This document shows positions 25,027 to 35,319 of a DNA stretch of 64,000 nt, one piece after another (positions within the stretch are counted from its first letter, which is position 1; each line of letters begins with the position of its first letter). Source of the stretch: Prolixibacteraceae bacterium (GTDB lineage: Bacteria > Bacteroidota > Bacteroidia > Bacteroidales > Prolixibacteraceae); assembly GCA_019459525.1 (NCBI GenBank), contig JAIBEY010000052.1:1-64000 (forward strand), in the 5' to 3' direction. A program made the position numbers and the translations under genes. The notes beneath the pieces are model-generated. The model did no database searches. It was not told the origin of the DNA and worked only from the letters and a program-made list of their open reading frames with translations.

Positions 25027-26046
25027 ATGAATCTTCTTGAATCAATAAAAATTGGATCCATCATAGGAAAATATTTGGGAGGTAAGGAATCCAAAGAAGA
25101 GTTAGTATTGCTTAGAATTTGGCTCTGCCGAGCCAGCAAAAATCAGGAGATGTTTAATAAGTTGAAAGAAGAAAAGAATATTGGGGAAGCAATTGAAGCA
25201 TATGAAACATACAATAAAGAGCTTGCCTGGGAAAGATACAGGCAGCGGATAACTGCTTTGACTTTCAGGAATGTATTGTTTAGGTGGAAAGTTGCCGCAG
25301 TATTTTTCTTTTTGGTTGGATGTGCCGGAATTCTTTCCTATATAAATAATGAATGGTTGACACCGTCAACCTCTGACAATGCGTTTACCACTATATCAAC
25401 GAATAACGGACAAAATTCTAAAATCATTCTACCGGACAGTTCGGTTGTTTGGATCAGTTCGGGAACGACATTATCCTACAATACTAATTTTTCGGTTAAA
25501 AACCGCTTGATCAAATTAAGTGGGCAGGCCTTTTTCCAGGTAGCAAGGAATGAAGAAATTCCTTTGACCGTTACATGCAATGAGTTAAAAGTAAAAGTTC
25601 TGGGAACGAAATTCGATGTATCTGCCTATCCTGAAGACCGTAATGTAAGTGTAATTCTGGAATCTGGAAGTATTGAGCTCCTAAAGGTGCATGATCAATC
25701 TTTTAAACTGAAGTTAAATCCAGGTGAGGTCGCCGAATTTGATGTAGAACGCAAAGAATTATTCGTGAGCAAGGAAGGTAGTTACAAGTTCACCTCATGG
25801 AAAGATGGCATATTGATTTTCAAAGATGATGAAATGTCAGAAGTATTTAAAAAACTGGAACGTTGGTACAATATTGATATCGATGTAAAAAACGATAAAG
25901 TTAACCAACTGATTTTTAACGCCACAATTGTGAATGAAAATGTAGAAGAGATTTTTGACTTAATCAAGTTCTCGTGTGGAATTAATTACGAAATAATTCA
26001 GAGCGATGATCCCGAGATCCCGGTGAAAGTAATTCTAACTAAATAA
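25027..26046 (+). CDS. FecR-type anti-sigma factor
   Basis: 339 aa. The N-terminal cytoplasmic part (about 1-85) would hold the sigma factor, a single membrane helix lies at about 86-105 (WKVAAVFFFLVGCAGIL), and the periplasmic FecR domain follows (ISTNNGQNSKIILPDSSVVW, then LNPGEVAEF) with the C-terminal DUF4974-like domain (MSEVFKKLERWYNIDIDV, VEEIFDLIKFS). It passes the signal from the STN domain of the SusC-like receptor to the sigma factor. The intergenic hairpin at 24892-24922 may set its dose against the sigma factor. Confidence 0.93.
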   Translation: MNLLESIKIGSIIGKYLGGKESKEELVLLRIWLCRASKNQEMFNKLKEEKNIGEAIEAYETYNKELAWERYRQRITALTFRNVLFRWKVAAVFFFLVGCAGILSYINNEWLTPSTSDNAFTTISTNNGQNSKIILPDSSVVWISSGTTLSYNTNFSVKNRLIKLSGQAFFQVARNEEIPLTVTCNELKVKVLGTKFDVSAYPEDRNVSVILESGSIELLKVHDQSFKLKLNPGEVAEFDVERKELFVSKEGSYKFTSWKDGILIFKDDEMSEVFKKLERWYNIDIDVKNDKVNQLIFNATIVNENVEEIFDLIKFSCGINYEIIQSDDPEIPVKVILTK

Positions 26047-26113
26047 CTTAAATCTAAAAATAACAAAATTGCCATGCCTATGGAAAAACTTACCGCCGAT
26101 TTAAATGAATAAA

Positions 26114-26133
26114 GGAGATGCGCTAACATCTCC
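26114..26133 (+). promoter_or_regulatory. Hairpin in the susC leader
   Basis: Perfect 7-bp stem GGAGATG/CATCTCC with loop CGCTAA, lacking a T run, 87 bases before the susC ATG. A second, weaker GCCTC/GAGGC pair lies at 26150-26176. Both would be in the 5' leader of the susC mRNA and could affect its translation or stability. Confidence 0.45.
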
Positions 26134-26219
26134 CTTAACTTCGTGTAACGCCTCTGGATTTCGAAGCTCAGGAGGCATTTTCGACAATTTGAATTAATAA
26201 TCCAAATCGCAACAAATTT

Positions 26220-29200
26220 ATGAAAAAAAAATGGTTTTCATTGATTCCGCACGTATATAGGTGCCTGGAGTCCAAATTAGGTATGAAAATGAGAGCAACA
26301 TTTATTGTACTATTAATCTGTATCGGTCAAACTTTTGCAGTTGACTTGTATTCCCAAAACAAGCGCCTAAGTTTAAAAATGACCAATGTTTCTATCAAAG
26401 CAGTTTTAGAGTCGATTGAAGATCGATCCGACTTCTTTTTTATGTATGAAGCACGCAATGTTAATGTAGAGAAGGAAGTAACCGTTTTGGCCGAAAACAA
26501 AACAGTTCCGGAAATATTGAATGAATTATTTGCTAACACGGATATTACTTACAAAATAACTAATCGTCAAATCGCGTTGACTGCCGATTATTCATTGATA
26601 GCAGAGCAACAGCCGTTAAAGGTTTCCGGAAAAGTTACTGATAGCTCTGGAGTTCCACTCCCCGGAGTATCTGTACTGGTTAAAGGAACATCGAACGGGA
26701 TTATTTCTGACGCTAATGGTTCTTATTCATTGTCTAATGTTCCTATGGATGCGACATTGATTTTCTCGTTCGTTGGGATGAAAAGTCAGGAAATTAAGGT
26801 TGCAGGAAAATCGAATATTAATGCCAAACTTGAAGAAGTAAATATCGGTTTGGAAGAAGTTGTTGCCGTTGGTTATGGTACCATGAAAAGAAGTGATTTA
26901 ACCGGCTCACTATCTTCTATCTCTTCAAATAGCATAAAAGAACATCCGATGAACGACTTTTCTCAGGTGTTGCAAGGACGGTCAGCCGGGGTTTCAGTAA
27001 CCAATACTACCGGGTCGCCGGGTCAAGCCCCAAGGATTCGAATCCGTGGAGCGAATTCAATCAATGGCTCTAATGATCCTTTATATATTATTGATGGTAT
27101 CCCAGGAGGATCAGATGTTAATCCGAATGATGTTAAGTCGGTTGAGATACTTAAAGATGCTTCAGCCACTGCAATTTATGGATCAAGAGGAGCTAGTGGT
27201 GTAATTTTAATAACAACTTTCAGAGGAGATGCCGGTGCTCCTAAGATAACCCTTTCGTCAAATATAGGTGTTAGTCAGGTAGGTAAACGTTATGATACGT
27301 TGAACGCAGGCGATTATGCCGATTTAGTCAATAAAGTATATAATAAGGAAATGTACACTCCTTCGCAAATCAGCGCATTTAGGCAGAATGGAGGCACTAA
27401 CTGGCAAGATGAGATATTTAGTACGGGTCTTAGCCAAAATTATCAGGCATCAATTTCCGGAGGTTCTGGTAATGTAAAATATTTATTCTCGGCGAATTAT
27501 GTGAAAGAAGTTGGAACGTTAGAAAATACAAACAGGGACAAATCAGGGTTTAGAGCAAATATTAACAGTGATTTTAGCAAGCGTCTTTCCATATCAGTTG
27601 ATATTACGGCCTCCACGGGAACCCGGTTCAACGAAGGACTCGGGACTGGTGGTGGGAAGCTTAATCCAATATTACAAGCTCTCATATGGTCGCCAACCGA
27701 AAGTGTTTACGATACTGACGGAAATTATACCAACGCTGATACCTATGGGTCATTAGGACGAAATCCGATGTTATGCCTTAACGAACCGTACGAAAAAAAG
27801 AAAGGTACTTCGTTTGGTATCAATAGTAATATGAAGTATAAAATTACAAACGACCTGTCTTTTGTGGGTAATATATCAGTTGGTAAATCAAATAGTTATA
27901 ACCGGAATTATGTCAGCAAAGCTTTTCAGGCAAGTAATCCAAATCTGAGTTTAAATAGTAGTGACGGTTTTGGGTGGCAACTTCAAACACTTCTTAATTA
28001 CAACAAGAAGATACTTGAAAAACATAACATATTCTTGACTGCCGGTTTTGAGGAATCAGCCCACGAGGGAAGAAGCATGTCATTAACTGCCAATGGTGTT
28101 GACAGCCCAGCAGCTGATATTGCACTTTCTTCTACGAATTCAGTTGGTCAGAGCTATTATGATGGTGGATTACAGTCTTTCTTTGGTAGAATAAATTATA
28201 ACTATGCTTCAAAGTATTTCTTAACAGCTACATACAGGGCTGATGGATCATCGGTATTTGAAAAAGAAAACCAATTCAGCTATTTCCCATCAGCAGGTTT
28301 GAGCTGGATGTTATCAGAAGAGAGGTTTATAAAAAACTTAAATGTATTTGATCGGTTAAAGTTACGGGGAAGCTGGGGTACTACCGGAAATCAGAGTGGA
28401 ATAAATTCAGATTCCAAATTATCCAGCCTGAGGACTCAAAAATATGACTATGGCTCAGCAACTAATTATGTTGGTACTGAACCTTCCTTTCCTGCAAATA
28501 CATCCCTTAGATGGGAACGGACTACACAAAGAGATTTTGGTCTTGATGCTTCATTCATGAAAAATAAGCTGAATATAACTATGGATTATTTCTTTAAGGA
28601 AACTGAAGGCGTAATTCTAGCTAAAGAACTTCCTTTATACGATGGTTCATACAGGGTTATGCAGAATATTGGTCAGGTGAATAATAAAGGATTTGAATTT
28701 TCTGCTGACTACCAGGTTGTTAGTAAAAATGGTTTGGAGTGGACTATTGGGTTCAACCTAACCACGGTTAGAAATGAAGTGATTGATTTAGGTGACGAAA
28801 CCCGAATTCTGACAGGTGATTATGGTTCAGGAATGTTAGCGACGAAAGCCTTTGTTATTGAACCAGGGCACCCGCTTGGCTCATTTTGGGGTGTTAAATA
28901 TTTAGGACTGTGGGGTACCAGCGAAGCCGCAGAAGCTTTAAAATTTGGCGCTCAGCCAGGAGATTCAAAATATGAGGACCTTAATGGCGATTATGTAATT
29001 AATAATTCTGATTATCAAATAACCGGTGATGCTAATCCTGACTATTCCTTTGGGATAAACAATACAATTAATTATAAGAATTTTACCTTTAATATTTTGG
29101 TTGAGGGCGTTCAGGGACGTCAGGTATTAAACGTGATGTACGCCGCTGCCGCACTGCCGGTTGGTGATGGGCGTACCATTACACTTCAGGATGGCGCCGA

Positions 29201-29528
29201 TGTTTGGACAACATCGAATCCGAACGCAGCTTTTCCTGCACTTAGTACAACTAATGTAAACAATCTGCAATCCTCAAGGTGGTTGCAAGACGGTAGTTTT
29301 GTTAAAGTCAGGAATATTAGCCTTGCCTATAATTTCACCAAAAGCATGACTAAATTCGCTGATGTGAGGTTATCGGTGAGCGGTCAAAACCTCTTTACTT
29401 TTACCAAATACAAGGGGTATGATCCTGAAGTATCCAATTCAGGGAGTAGCGATGTAGAATCGGGTATCGACTTTGGAGCCTATCCAACACCTCAATTAAT
29501 TACAACAGGTATAGCTGTAACCTTTTAA
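26220..29528 (+). CDS. SusC-like TonB-dependent receptor with STN signalling domain
   Basis: Outer-membrane transporter of 1102 aa that imports oligosaccharides using TonB. Signal peptide at about 20-45 (ATFIVLLICIGQTFAVDLYSQ). The STN domain follows (about 49-118, SIKAVLESIEDRSDFFFMYE), then a carboxypeptidase-regulatory-like domain (VSGKVTDSSGVPLPGVSVLVKG), the plug (SGSLSSISSNSIKEHPMNDF to GASGVILITT) and the 22-strand barrel. The STN domain marks receptors that also signal through an anti-sigma factor, matching the two genes upstream. SusD follows after 11 bases. Confidence 0.97.
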   Translation: MKKKWFSLIPHVYRCLESKLGMKMRATFIVLLICIGQTFAVDLYSQNKRLSLKMTNVSIKAVLESIEDRSDFFFMYEARNVNVEKEVTVLAENKTVPEILNELFANTDITYKITNRQIALTADYSLIAEQQPLKVSGKVTDSSGVPLPGVSVLVKGTSNGIISDANGSYSLSNVPMDATLIFSFVGMKSQEIKVAGKSNINAKLEEVNIGLEEVVAVGYGTMKRSDLTGSLSSISSNSIKEHPMNDFSQVLQGRSAGVSVTNTTGSPGQAPRIRIRGANSINGSNDPLYIIDGIPGGSDVNPNDVKSVEILKDASATAIYGSRGASGVILITTFRGDAGAPKITLSSNIGVSQVGKRYDTLNAGDYADLVNKVYNKEMYTPSQISAFRQNGGTNWQDEIFSTGLSQNYQASISGGSGNVKYLFSANYVKEVGTLENTNRDKSGFRANINSDFSKRLSISVDITASTGTRFNEGLGTGGGKLNPILQALIWSPTESVYDTDGNYTNADTYGSLGRNPMLCLNEPYEKKKGTSFGINSNMKYKITNDLSFVGNISVGKSNSYNRNYVSKAFQASNPNLSLNSSDGFGWQLQTLLNYNKKILEKHNIFLTAGFEESAHEGRSMSLTANGVDSPAADIALSSTNSVGQSYYDGGLQSFFGRINYNYASKYFLTATYRADGSSVFEKENQFSYFPSAGLSWMLSEERFIKNLNVFDRLKLRGSWGTTGNQSGINSDSKLSSLRTQKYDYGSATNYVGTEPSFPANTSLRWERTTQRDFGLDASFMKNKLNITMDYFFKETEGVILAKELPLYDGSYRVMQNIGQVNNKGFEFSADYQVVSKNGLEWTIGFNLTTVRNEVIDLGDETRILTGDYGSGMLATKAFVIEPGHPLGSFWGVKYLGLWGTSEAAEALKFGAQPGDSKYEDLNGDYVINNSDYQITGDANPDYSFGINNTINYKNFTFNILVEGVQGRQVLNVMYAAAALPVGDGRTITLQDGADVWTTSNPNAAFPALSTTNVNNLQSSRWLQDGSFVKVRNISLAYNFTKSMTKFADVRLSVSGQNLFTFTKYKGYDPEVSNSGSSDVESGIDFGAYPTPQLITTGIAVTF

Positions 29529-29539
29529 AAGTCAATAAA

Positions 29540-31012
29540 ATGAAAAAATATATATCTATTCTGTTTTTTATCGGAGCCCTTCTTTCATGTGATGTGCTAG
29601 ACGAGAAATTTGAAAGCAAGATTGCTGCCCAAACATATTATACCACAGATACACAGCTAGCGGATGCTGCACATACCATTTATTACCACATGTGTGACCT
29701 TACCGATAGAACCTGCCGGTTTAATACCATTTGTTTAGGGGCAAACGATGTTACCACTAGTCCGACTCTTAAGGATTTGGTCGAATTTGAAACGTATTAC
29801 CCCTCGGGTTCAAATGTAATGTTAAAGTACTACTGGGGCAACTATTACAAAACAATTATAAGTTGCAATAATATTATTGTTAATTCAACTAAAGTGCCCG
29901 ACTCAACAGTAAAAGATGTTGCTTTGGGTCAAGCCTATTTTGGTAGGGCATGGCAGTATTTCTGGCTGGTAAGAATGCATAACCGAATACCTCTTATTCT
30001 GGATATTGAGACACATCCTACAATCGGACTTACTGATGCTAAGGTTGTTTATGATCAAATTGTAGAGGATCTAAAGAAAGCCGAGGAATTGCTTCCTGAT
30101 AATTATACCGATTATAGGGCCAAAATTGCCTTTAATAAGGGAGCTGCAAAATCTGTATTATCATTGGTTTACCTCACCATGGCAGGCTATCCGGTTAATG
30201 ATCATTCGAAATATGCCCTAGCTGCTGAAAAGGCAAAAGAAGTTATTGATAATGCTGGTACATGGGGATACAAGCTTTTACCCAATTGCGCTGATTTGTG
30301 GAAAAATGTACGTTTCAACGATGAAACCATATTAGGTTATTATTTTAACAACAGTAATGGGGTGTCAAATCAAAGTGCTCCATATCCTGGTCAGCCAAGT
30401 GAATGGACCGGATGGGACTATTATTTCGCGGAGCTCAATTTTTATAAAAAATTTCCCGCAGGGGCAAGAAAAGATGCCACTTTCGAGACAAATTATCCTA
30501 TTAAGAATGCTGATGGGAGTACCTCTATTGTAGATTATACTCAGCTTAAAATGAAACGTCCATACTACAAAAAAATGTGGGATCATGATGGAATGAACTG
30601 GGAAAAACCATGGGAATATAACGATTGGACCAGTAGCCGTACTACAATTGCCATGCGTTATGCCGAAGTTTTGCTGATTTATGCCGAAGCTAAGGCCATG
30701 TCTTCTTCTCCAGATGCGACCGCATATGCTGCCATTAACCAGGTGCGTACACGGGCAGGGCTTCCAAATCTGGACACAGGATTAAGCCAAACTGCATTCC
30801 GCGATGCTGTTATTGCAGAACGCTCGTGGGAATTTGCTGGTATTGAAGCTAACGGAAGTAACTGGTTTGATCTTGTTCGTACAGAAACAGTTGAAAAAGC
30901 AGCCGCTGACAGGGATCCATCTGAAATCCCACTCTTGAAACAACCAACCAAAAGCAGCTACTTTGCACCTATTCCCGATAACGATATTCTACTTAATCCT
31001 AATCTAAAATAA
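29540..31012 (+). CDS. SusD/RagB-family glycan-binding lipoprotein
   Basis: 490 aa, lipid Cys at residue 17 (GALLSCDVLDE). The SusD N-terminal and C-terminal halves are visible: ADAAHTIYYHMCDL, YFGRAWQYFWLVRMHNRIPLI, MRYAEVLLIYAEAKA and FRDAVIAERSWEFAGIEANGSNWFDLVRT. It forms the lid of the SusC channel on the cell surface and gives glycan specificity. Part of the susCD unit, closed by a strong terminator. Confidence 0.96.
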   Translation: MKKYISILFFIGALLSCDVLDEKFESKIAAQTYYTTDTQLADAAHTIYYHMCDLTDRTCRFNTICLGANDVTTSPTLKDLVEFETYYPSGSNVMLKYYWGNYYKTIISCNNIIVNSTKVPDSTVKDVALGQAYFGRAWQYFWLVRMHNRIPLILDIETHPTIGLTDAKVVYDQIVEDLKKAEELLPDNYTDYRAKIAFNKGAAKSVLSLVYLTMAGYPVNDHSKYALAAEKAKEVIDNAGTWGYKLLPNCADLWKNVRFNDETILGYYFNNSNGVSNQSAPYPGQPSEWTGWDYYFAELNFYKKFPAGARKDATFETNYPIKNADGSTSIVDYTQLKMKRPYYKKMWDHDGMNWEKPWEYNDWTSSRTTIAMRYAEVLLIYAEAKAMSSSPDATAYAAINQVRTRAGLPNLDTGLSQTAFRDAVIAERSWEFAGIEANGSNWFDLVRTETVEKAAADRDPSEIPLLKQPTKSSYFAPIPDNDILLNPNLK

Positions 31013-31028
31013 GAAGTTAACTATCTAT

Positions 31029-31067
31029 AGTGTCAAGCCTTTTTTAAGGTTTGGCACTATCTTTTTT
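31029..31067 (+). terminator. Terminator after susD
   Basis: A 13-bp stem (AGTGTCAAGCCTT with AAGGTTTGGCACT, including G-T pairs), 4-base T loop, and a run of seven T. It separates susCD from the enzyme genes, which allows susCD to be expressed at a different level. Confidence 0.88.
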
Positions 31068-31223
31068 TATCTGAAATACTGCTCGTTAGAAGATAATATA
31101 GTCTGATTTCGAGAAGTCATTGGGGCTGTCTGAAATTATTCTTAAATCATATCTGAATTAATTTTTACAGCATGGCAACTGCTTTTTGGTGCGTTAATTT
31201 CTTCCAACACATAATTTAAGCTG

Positions 31224-33524
31224 ATGAGAAAGTTATTGGTTCTATTCCTGTTTGTAGGAATCGTCTTTACAAGTAAATCAATTTCGAGAGATAAGTCGGG
31301 GCAAACATATTTTAAACAGAATAGCCACGTCAAAACAGGAATGGATGTTACCGGTTATGTCAATCCATTTATTGGGTCCGGAGGAAATGGCAACATAATC
31401 CCATGCGCCTGTGTGCCATCAGGAATGGTACAGGTTGGTGTGGATACCCGAATGGAAAATTCCGGGTATATGTATAACGATAAAAAAATATTGGGAATTA
31501 GCCATGTACATAAATCAGGTGCCGGGTGTGGCGATTTTCTGGATTTGCTATTTCAACCTATTCCTGAACATATCCTCAAACAAATTCCTGCAAAATACCC
31601 CGAAGGTGGATTTTCGTCGTCATTTTTGCATCAGGATGAAAAGTTCTCACCCGGAAACTATTCGGTGCGCCTGTCCGATTTTGGTACCGATTTGTCGATT
31701 ACAGCAACCAGTAGGTGCGCTTTTCATCGCTATACTTTTCCGAAAAATGGGAATAATAAGGTTCTCATTGACTTAAAATATGGAAGTAGAGGAGCCTGCA
31801 CCATTGTTTCCAATGATCCCGGTGATACCGTTAAAATTTCCAGTTTTAAACGCATTGACGATTGTACTATTGTCGGTTCACGGATTTCAAACGGATGGTC
31901 ACCTGAGCAGCATGTTTATTTCTGTGTACGGTTTTCAAAGCCTATAAAAACAATTAACTTATTTGATCATGACATCCTGATTCAGGAAAGTGAGCAACTT
32001 TCTGGAACAAATATAAAAGCCATTCTTGAATTTGATTCTGATGATGAATTATTGGTGAAAGTGGGGCTTTCTCCGGTTGATGAGGATGGAGCGCGTAAAA
32101 ATCTGGATGCTGAGATACCAGGGTGGGATTTTGAGAAAACGAAAAAAGAAGCTCTGGATGAATGGTCGGCTAACCTTTCGAAATTTGCTATTGAGGACAA
32201 TGATGAACAGAAAAAGGAACTATTTTACTCTTTTGTTTATAACACCTTAGTTTATCCCATGTTATACTCTGATGTGGACGGACGTTTTCGCGGTCCTGAT
32301 CACCAAATCCATCCTTCATTTGGGTCTCCTTATTATGCCGGGGTCGTTGGATTTTGGGATACTTTCCGGGCTGCCTGTCCGCTAATAACCATACTTCGCC
32401 CCGATGTTGCCAACGATTATGTCAAAACCTGCCTGGCCCATTTTGATATTTTTGGCCAGCTTCCGATATGGACTCTAGCTGGCGGTGAAACCTTTCAAAT
32501 GATTGGTCTTCACTCCTTACCTTTTATTGCCGACTGCTACACGAAGGGTATCCGCAATTATGATACTTCAAAAGCCATAAATGCCATGGTGACATCAGCA
32601 AATAAAGATACCTGTGGTTTTTCCATGCGTTATTTTGTTGGACTTAAAAACTATAAGAAATATGGTTATGTTCCCGCCGATCTGGAAATGGAATCGGTTG
32701 CCCGTACCCTTGAATATGCTTACGATGACTGGTGTATCGCCCAAATGGCAAAACAAATGGGAAACGATAGTATCTACAGTGTTTTTAGTCAACGTTCAAG
32801 AAATTATAAAAACGTTTTTGACCCTTCGACCGGGTTTATGCGAGGTCGTTTTGCCGATGGAAGTTGGCGGGTTCCGTTTGATCCGTATGAATCGAATCAC
32901 CGGAGGGATGATTATTGCGAAGGAAATGCTTGGCAATGGACTTTTTTTGTTCCCCACGATGTGACTGGGCTGGCCAAAATGATGGGTGGCAACAAAAAGC
33001 TGGAGGCGCGGCTTGATTCCCTCTTCAATGCGAATTCTATGATTAGCGGCGAAAATGTATCAGGTGATATCTCAGGTTTGATCGGTCAATATGCACATGG
33101 AAATGAGCCGAGCCATCATGTTGCTTATTTGTATGATTATATCAATCAGCCATCGAAAACACAATATTATGTGCGTGAAATCATGGATAAGTTATATAAA
33201 AATAGTCCTGAAGGAATTTGTGGCAATGATGATACCGGTCAGATGTCGGCCTGGTATGTTTGGAGTGCCATGGGATTTTATCCGGTACGTCATGGTACGG
33301 GCGAATACATGGTGGGGACACCTTTATTCAAACATCTTGAACTAATACACGAAAAAGGAAAACTGGTTATTAATGCCCCTGGGGCTTCTTCATTGAACAG
33401 GTACATCAAAAGCCTCCGGTTAAACGGCAAAAAACTGAAACGCAACTATCTTTTACACAATGAAATATTTTCGGGAGACACGTTGCTTGAGTTTGAAATG
33501 ACGGATAGTCCCCGGAATAACTGA
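31224..33524 (+). CDS. GH92 family alpha-mannosidase
   Basis: 766 aa, exported (N-terminal hydrophobic segment). GH92 enzymes are calcium-dependent, inverting exo-alpha-mannosidases. Family motifs: DVTGYVNPFIGSGGNGNIIPCA at the N terminus of the mature protein, CEGNAWQWTFFVPHD near residue 560 (with the candidate acid Glu), and GNDDTGQMSAWYVWSAMGFYPV near 667-688 (with the candidate base Asp). Linkage preference cannot be read out. It is the first enzyme gene after the susCD terminator. Confidence 0.95.
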   Translation: MRKLLVLFLFVGIVFTSKSISRDKSGQTYFKQNSHVKTGMDVTGYVNPFIGSGGNGNIIPCACVPSGMVQVGVDTRMENSGYMYNDKKILGISHVHKSGAGCGDFLDLLFQPIPEHILKQIPAKYPEGGFSSSFLHQDEKFSPGNYSVRLSDFGTDLSITATSRCAFHRYTFPKNGNNKVLIDLKYGSRGACTIVSNDPGDTVKISSFKRIDDCTIVGSRISNGWSPEQHVYFCVRFSKPIKTINLFDHDILIQESEQLSGTNIKAILEFDSDDELLVKVGLSPVDEDGARKNLDAEIPGWDFEKTKKEALDEWSANLSKFAIEDNDEQKKELFYSFVYNTLVYPMLYSDVDGRFRGPDHQIHPSFGSPYYAGVVGFWDTFRAACPLITILRPDVANDYVKTCLAHFDIFGQLPIWTLAGGETFQMIGLHSLPFIADCYTKGIRNYDTSKAINAMVTSANKDTCGFSMRYFVGLKNYKKYGYVPADLEMESVARTLEYAYDDWCIAQMAKQMGNDSIYSVFSQRSRNYKNVFDPSTGFMRGRFADGSWRVPFDPYESNHRRDDYCEGNAWQWTFFVPHDVTGLAKMMGGNKKLEARLDSLFNANSMISGENVSGDISGLIGQYAHGNEPSHHVAYLYDYINQPSKTQYYVREIMDKLYKNSPEGICGNDDTGQMSAWYVWSAMGFYPVRHGTGEYMVGTPLFKHLELIHEKGKLVINAPGASSLNRYIKSLRLNGKKLKRNYLLHNEIFSGDTLLEFEMTDSPRNN

Positions 33525-33663
33525 CGTTTTCTGTTTTTTTTATGGATAGGTGCATTGATTATTAAATGAATAAGTCCGTTTTATTCATTTACTCTGTGTA
33601 CATGCAACCAGTTTTAACCACTGAATTATATCAAAAGAAATTTAAACCAAATAAATTAATTCC

Positions 33664-35010
33664 ATGACCAATTTATCCCGAAGATCATTTATTACTTCTT
33701 CTGCTTTTGCAACTGCAGGAGTTATTTTATTGCCTGGGCTAACTCAATGTAAAAAAGATGGGAAAATTAATATTGCCGTAATTGGAGTTGGTGGGCGGGG
33801 AAAAGACAACTGGAAAGAATGCGTGCATGAAAATATTGTTGCCTTGTGTGATGTGAATGACAAGGCAGCAGCAGATGGGTTCAAAACCTTCCCAAACGCT
33901 AAACGCTACAAGGACTTTCGTATCATGTTTGACGAAATGGCGAATGTGATAGACGCGGTTATTGTTTCCACTCCAGATCACATTCACTTTCCGGCAACCA
34001 TGGCTGCCATGCAACTTGGTAAACATGTGTACGTTGAAAAACCCCTTGCGCATAATATCTGGCAACTACGAACGCTGAGAAAAGCGGCAAAGCACTATAA
34101 CGTAATTAGCCAAATGGGTAACCAGGGACATTCAGGGAATGGTATCAGACAGATTAAAGAATGGTATGAAGCCGGTGTTCTTGGCGATGTTAAAGAAGTC
34201 GTGGCCTGGACTGATGGACCGGGGTTTTCTCAAGACGGATGGTTTTGCAAACCAAGTAGTTTTCCACCGGTAGAAGATAAAATTCCTGCAACGTTAGACT
34301 GGGACTTATGGTTAGGCCCTGCAACTTTCAGACCATACAGTCGTTTCTATCTTCCGCGCGTTTGGAGAGGATGGTATGATTTTGGGAATGGGGCGCTAGG
34401 CGATTGGGCCTGCCATACGCTTGATGCACCATTCTGGTCGCTTGATCTTGGAATGCCTAAAAGTGTTGATTCTGTTCAGCGGACTCCCTCTCCTGATGGA
34501 TTTGTTTCCGATCAATCGATGCTAGCTTTTGAATTTGATGCTCGGGGAAATAAGCCACCGGTTACACTGACTTGGCTTGAAGGAGGATTAAAACCTGAAA
34601 ATCGTCCGGAGTGGGGACTCAAGGAATTACCGGGTTCCGGAATGATTATGGTTGGGGATAAAACCTCTTTGATAACAGATGGTCGTCCTGATAATCCAAA
34701 ACTGCTTATCTCGGATGAGGATTGGACCCGATTTACCAAGAATATGCCTCCTCAAACGATTCCGCGAGTCGAAGGTGGTCCGATGGCCGAATGGCTGAGG
34801 GCAATTAAAGGTGAAGGGCCTTTGCCCGGTTCAAATTTCGAATATTCAACCCGTTTGACAGAGATGGCCTTGCTTGGAGTAATGGCTCAGCGATTCAATA
34901 CCCGAATTGAATATGATTTGGAAAATATGAAGGTTACCAATCATCCTGATTTTGATGTACATATTAAAGAACCTGTCCGCAAGGGGTGGGAATATGGCGA
35001 AGATCTCTAG
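33664..35010 (+). CDS. Exported Gfo/Idh/MocA-family oxidoreductase (paralog 1)
   Basis: 448 aa. A twin-arginine signal (LSRRSFITSSAFATAG) with a Cys at the end (LTQC) suggests Tat export, perhaps lipidated. The Rossmann fold carries AVIGVGGRGKDN, STPDHIHF and the EKPLAHN motif with its conserved Lys; GDWACHTLDAPFWSLDLGMP is in the C-terminal substrate domain. Tat export of a protein with tightly bound NAD is typical. Related enzymes oxidise sugars or cleave glycosides with transient oxidation. About 60 percent identical by eye to the paralog at 59987 in the N-terminal half. Confidence 0.9.
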   Translation: MTNLSRRSFITSSAFATAGVILLPGLTQCKKDGKINIAVIGVGGRGKDNWKECVHENIVALCDVNDKAAADGFKTFPNAKRYKDFRIMFDEMANVIDAVIVSTPDHIHFPATMAAMQLGKHVYVEKPLAHNIWQLRTLRKAAKHYNVISQMGNQGHSGNGIRQIKEWYEAGVLGDVKEVVAWTDGPGFSQDGWFCKPSSFPPVEDKIPATLDWDLWLGPATFRPYSRFYLPRVWRGWYDFGNGALGDWACHTLDAPFWSLDLGMPKSVDSVQRTPSPDGFVSDQSMLAFEFDARGNKPPVTLTWLEGGLKPENRPEWGLKELPGSGMIMVGDKTSLITDGRPDNPKLLISDEDWTRFTKNMPPQTIPRVEGGPMAEWLRAIKGEGPLPGSNFEYSTRLTEMALLGVMAQRFNTRIEYDLENMKVTNHPDFDVHIKEPVRKGWEYGEDL

Positions 35011-35027
35011 CAGACACACCATAAGAC

Positions 35028-35062
35028 ACAAAATCAGTTGTAGATTATTCAACTGATTTTGT
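35028..35062 (+). terminator. 13-bp hairpin after the Gfo/Idh/MocA gene
   Basis: Perfect stem ACAAAATCAGTTG/CAACTGATTTTGT with a 9-base loop, no separate T tract beyond the stem. Could act as a terminator or an mRNA-end stabiliser. The palindrome CAACAGTGTTG follows at 35063-35073. Confidence 0.5.
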
Positions 35063-35105
35063 CAACAGTGTTGAATAAACTTCACAAATCGTAACAATAA
35101 TTAGT

Positions 35106-35311
35106 ATGATCAATAGAAGGGGATTTATTAGCGACAGCGCCAAAGTAGTAGCAGCAGCTTCTGTTATGCCGCTCTATTCATTTGCAAGTAAAAAAGAGAA
35201 TGTTGCTACCCCAAAACCAGGCTTGCTATTGTCGGAACTGGTTCCTGCGGATCAGCAACCTGAGGAAAGACGGTAGTTCAAGCTTACCGTGACTAGGTAG
35301 TAATGTTACAA
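35106..35311 (+). pseudogene. N-terminal remnant of another exported Gfo/Idh/MocA gene
   Basis: Starts MINRRGFISDSAKVVAAASV, a Tat-like signal, and reads to about PKPG. The frame then shifts by one base near 35219: the neighbouring frame continues RLAIVGTGSCGSAT, the NAD-binding motif of the family, followed by TGA at 35261-35263 where Trp is usual, then GKTVVQAYRD and a further TAG. The rest of the gene is gone and the GH127 gene begins at 35320. The uncorrected frame ends at 35276. Confidence 0.75.
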
Positions 35312-35319
35312 CTAATTAT

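Noticed and set aside
33664-35010. Firm GH109 assignment
   Set aside because: General Gfo/Idh/MocA motifs are visible, but GH109-specific features cannot be told apart without alignment.
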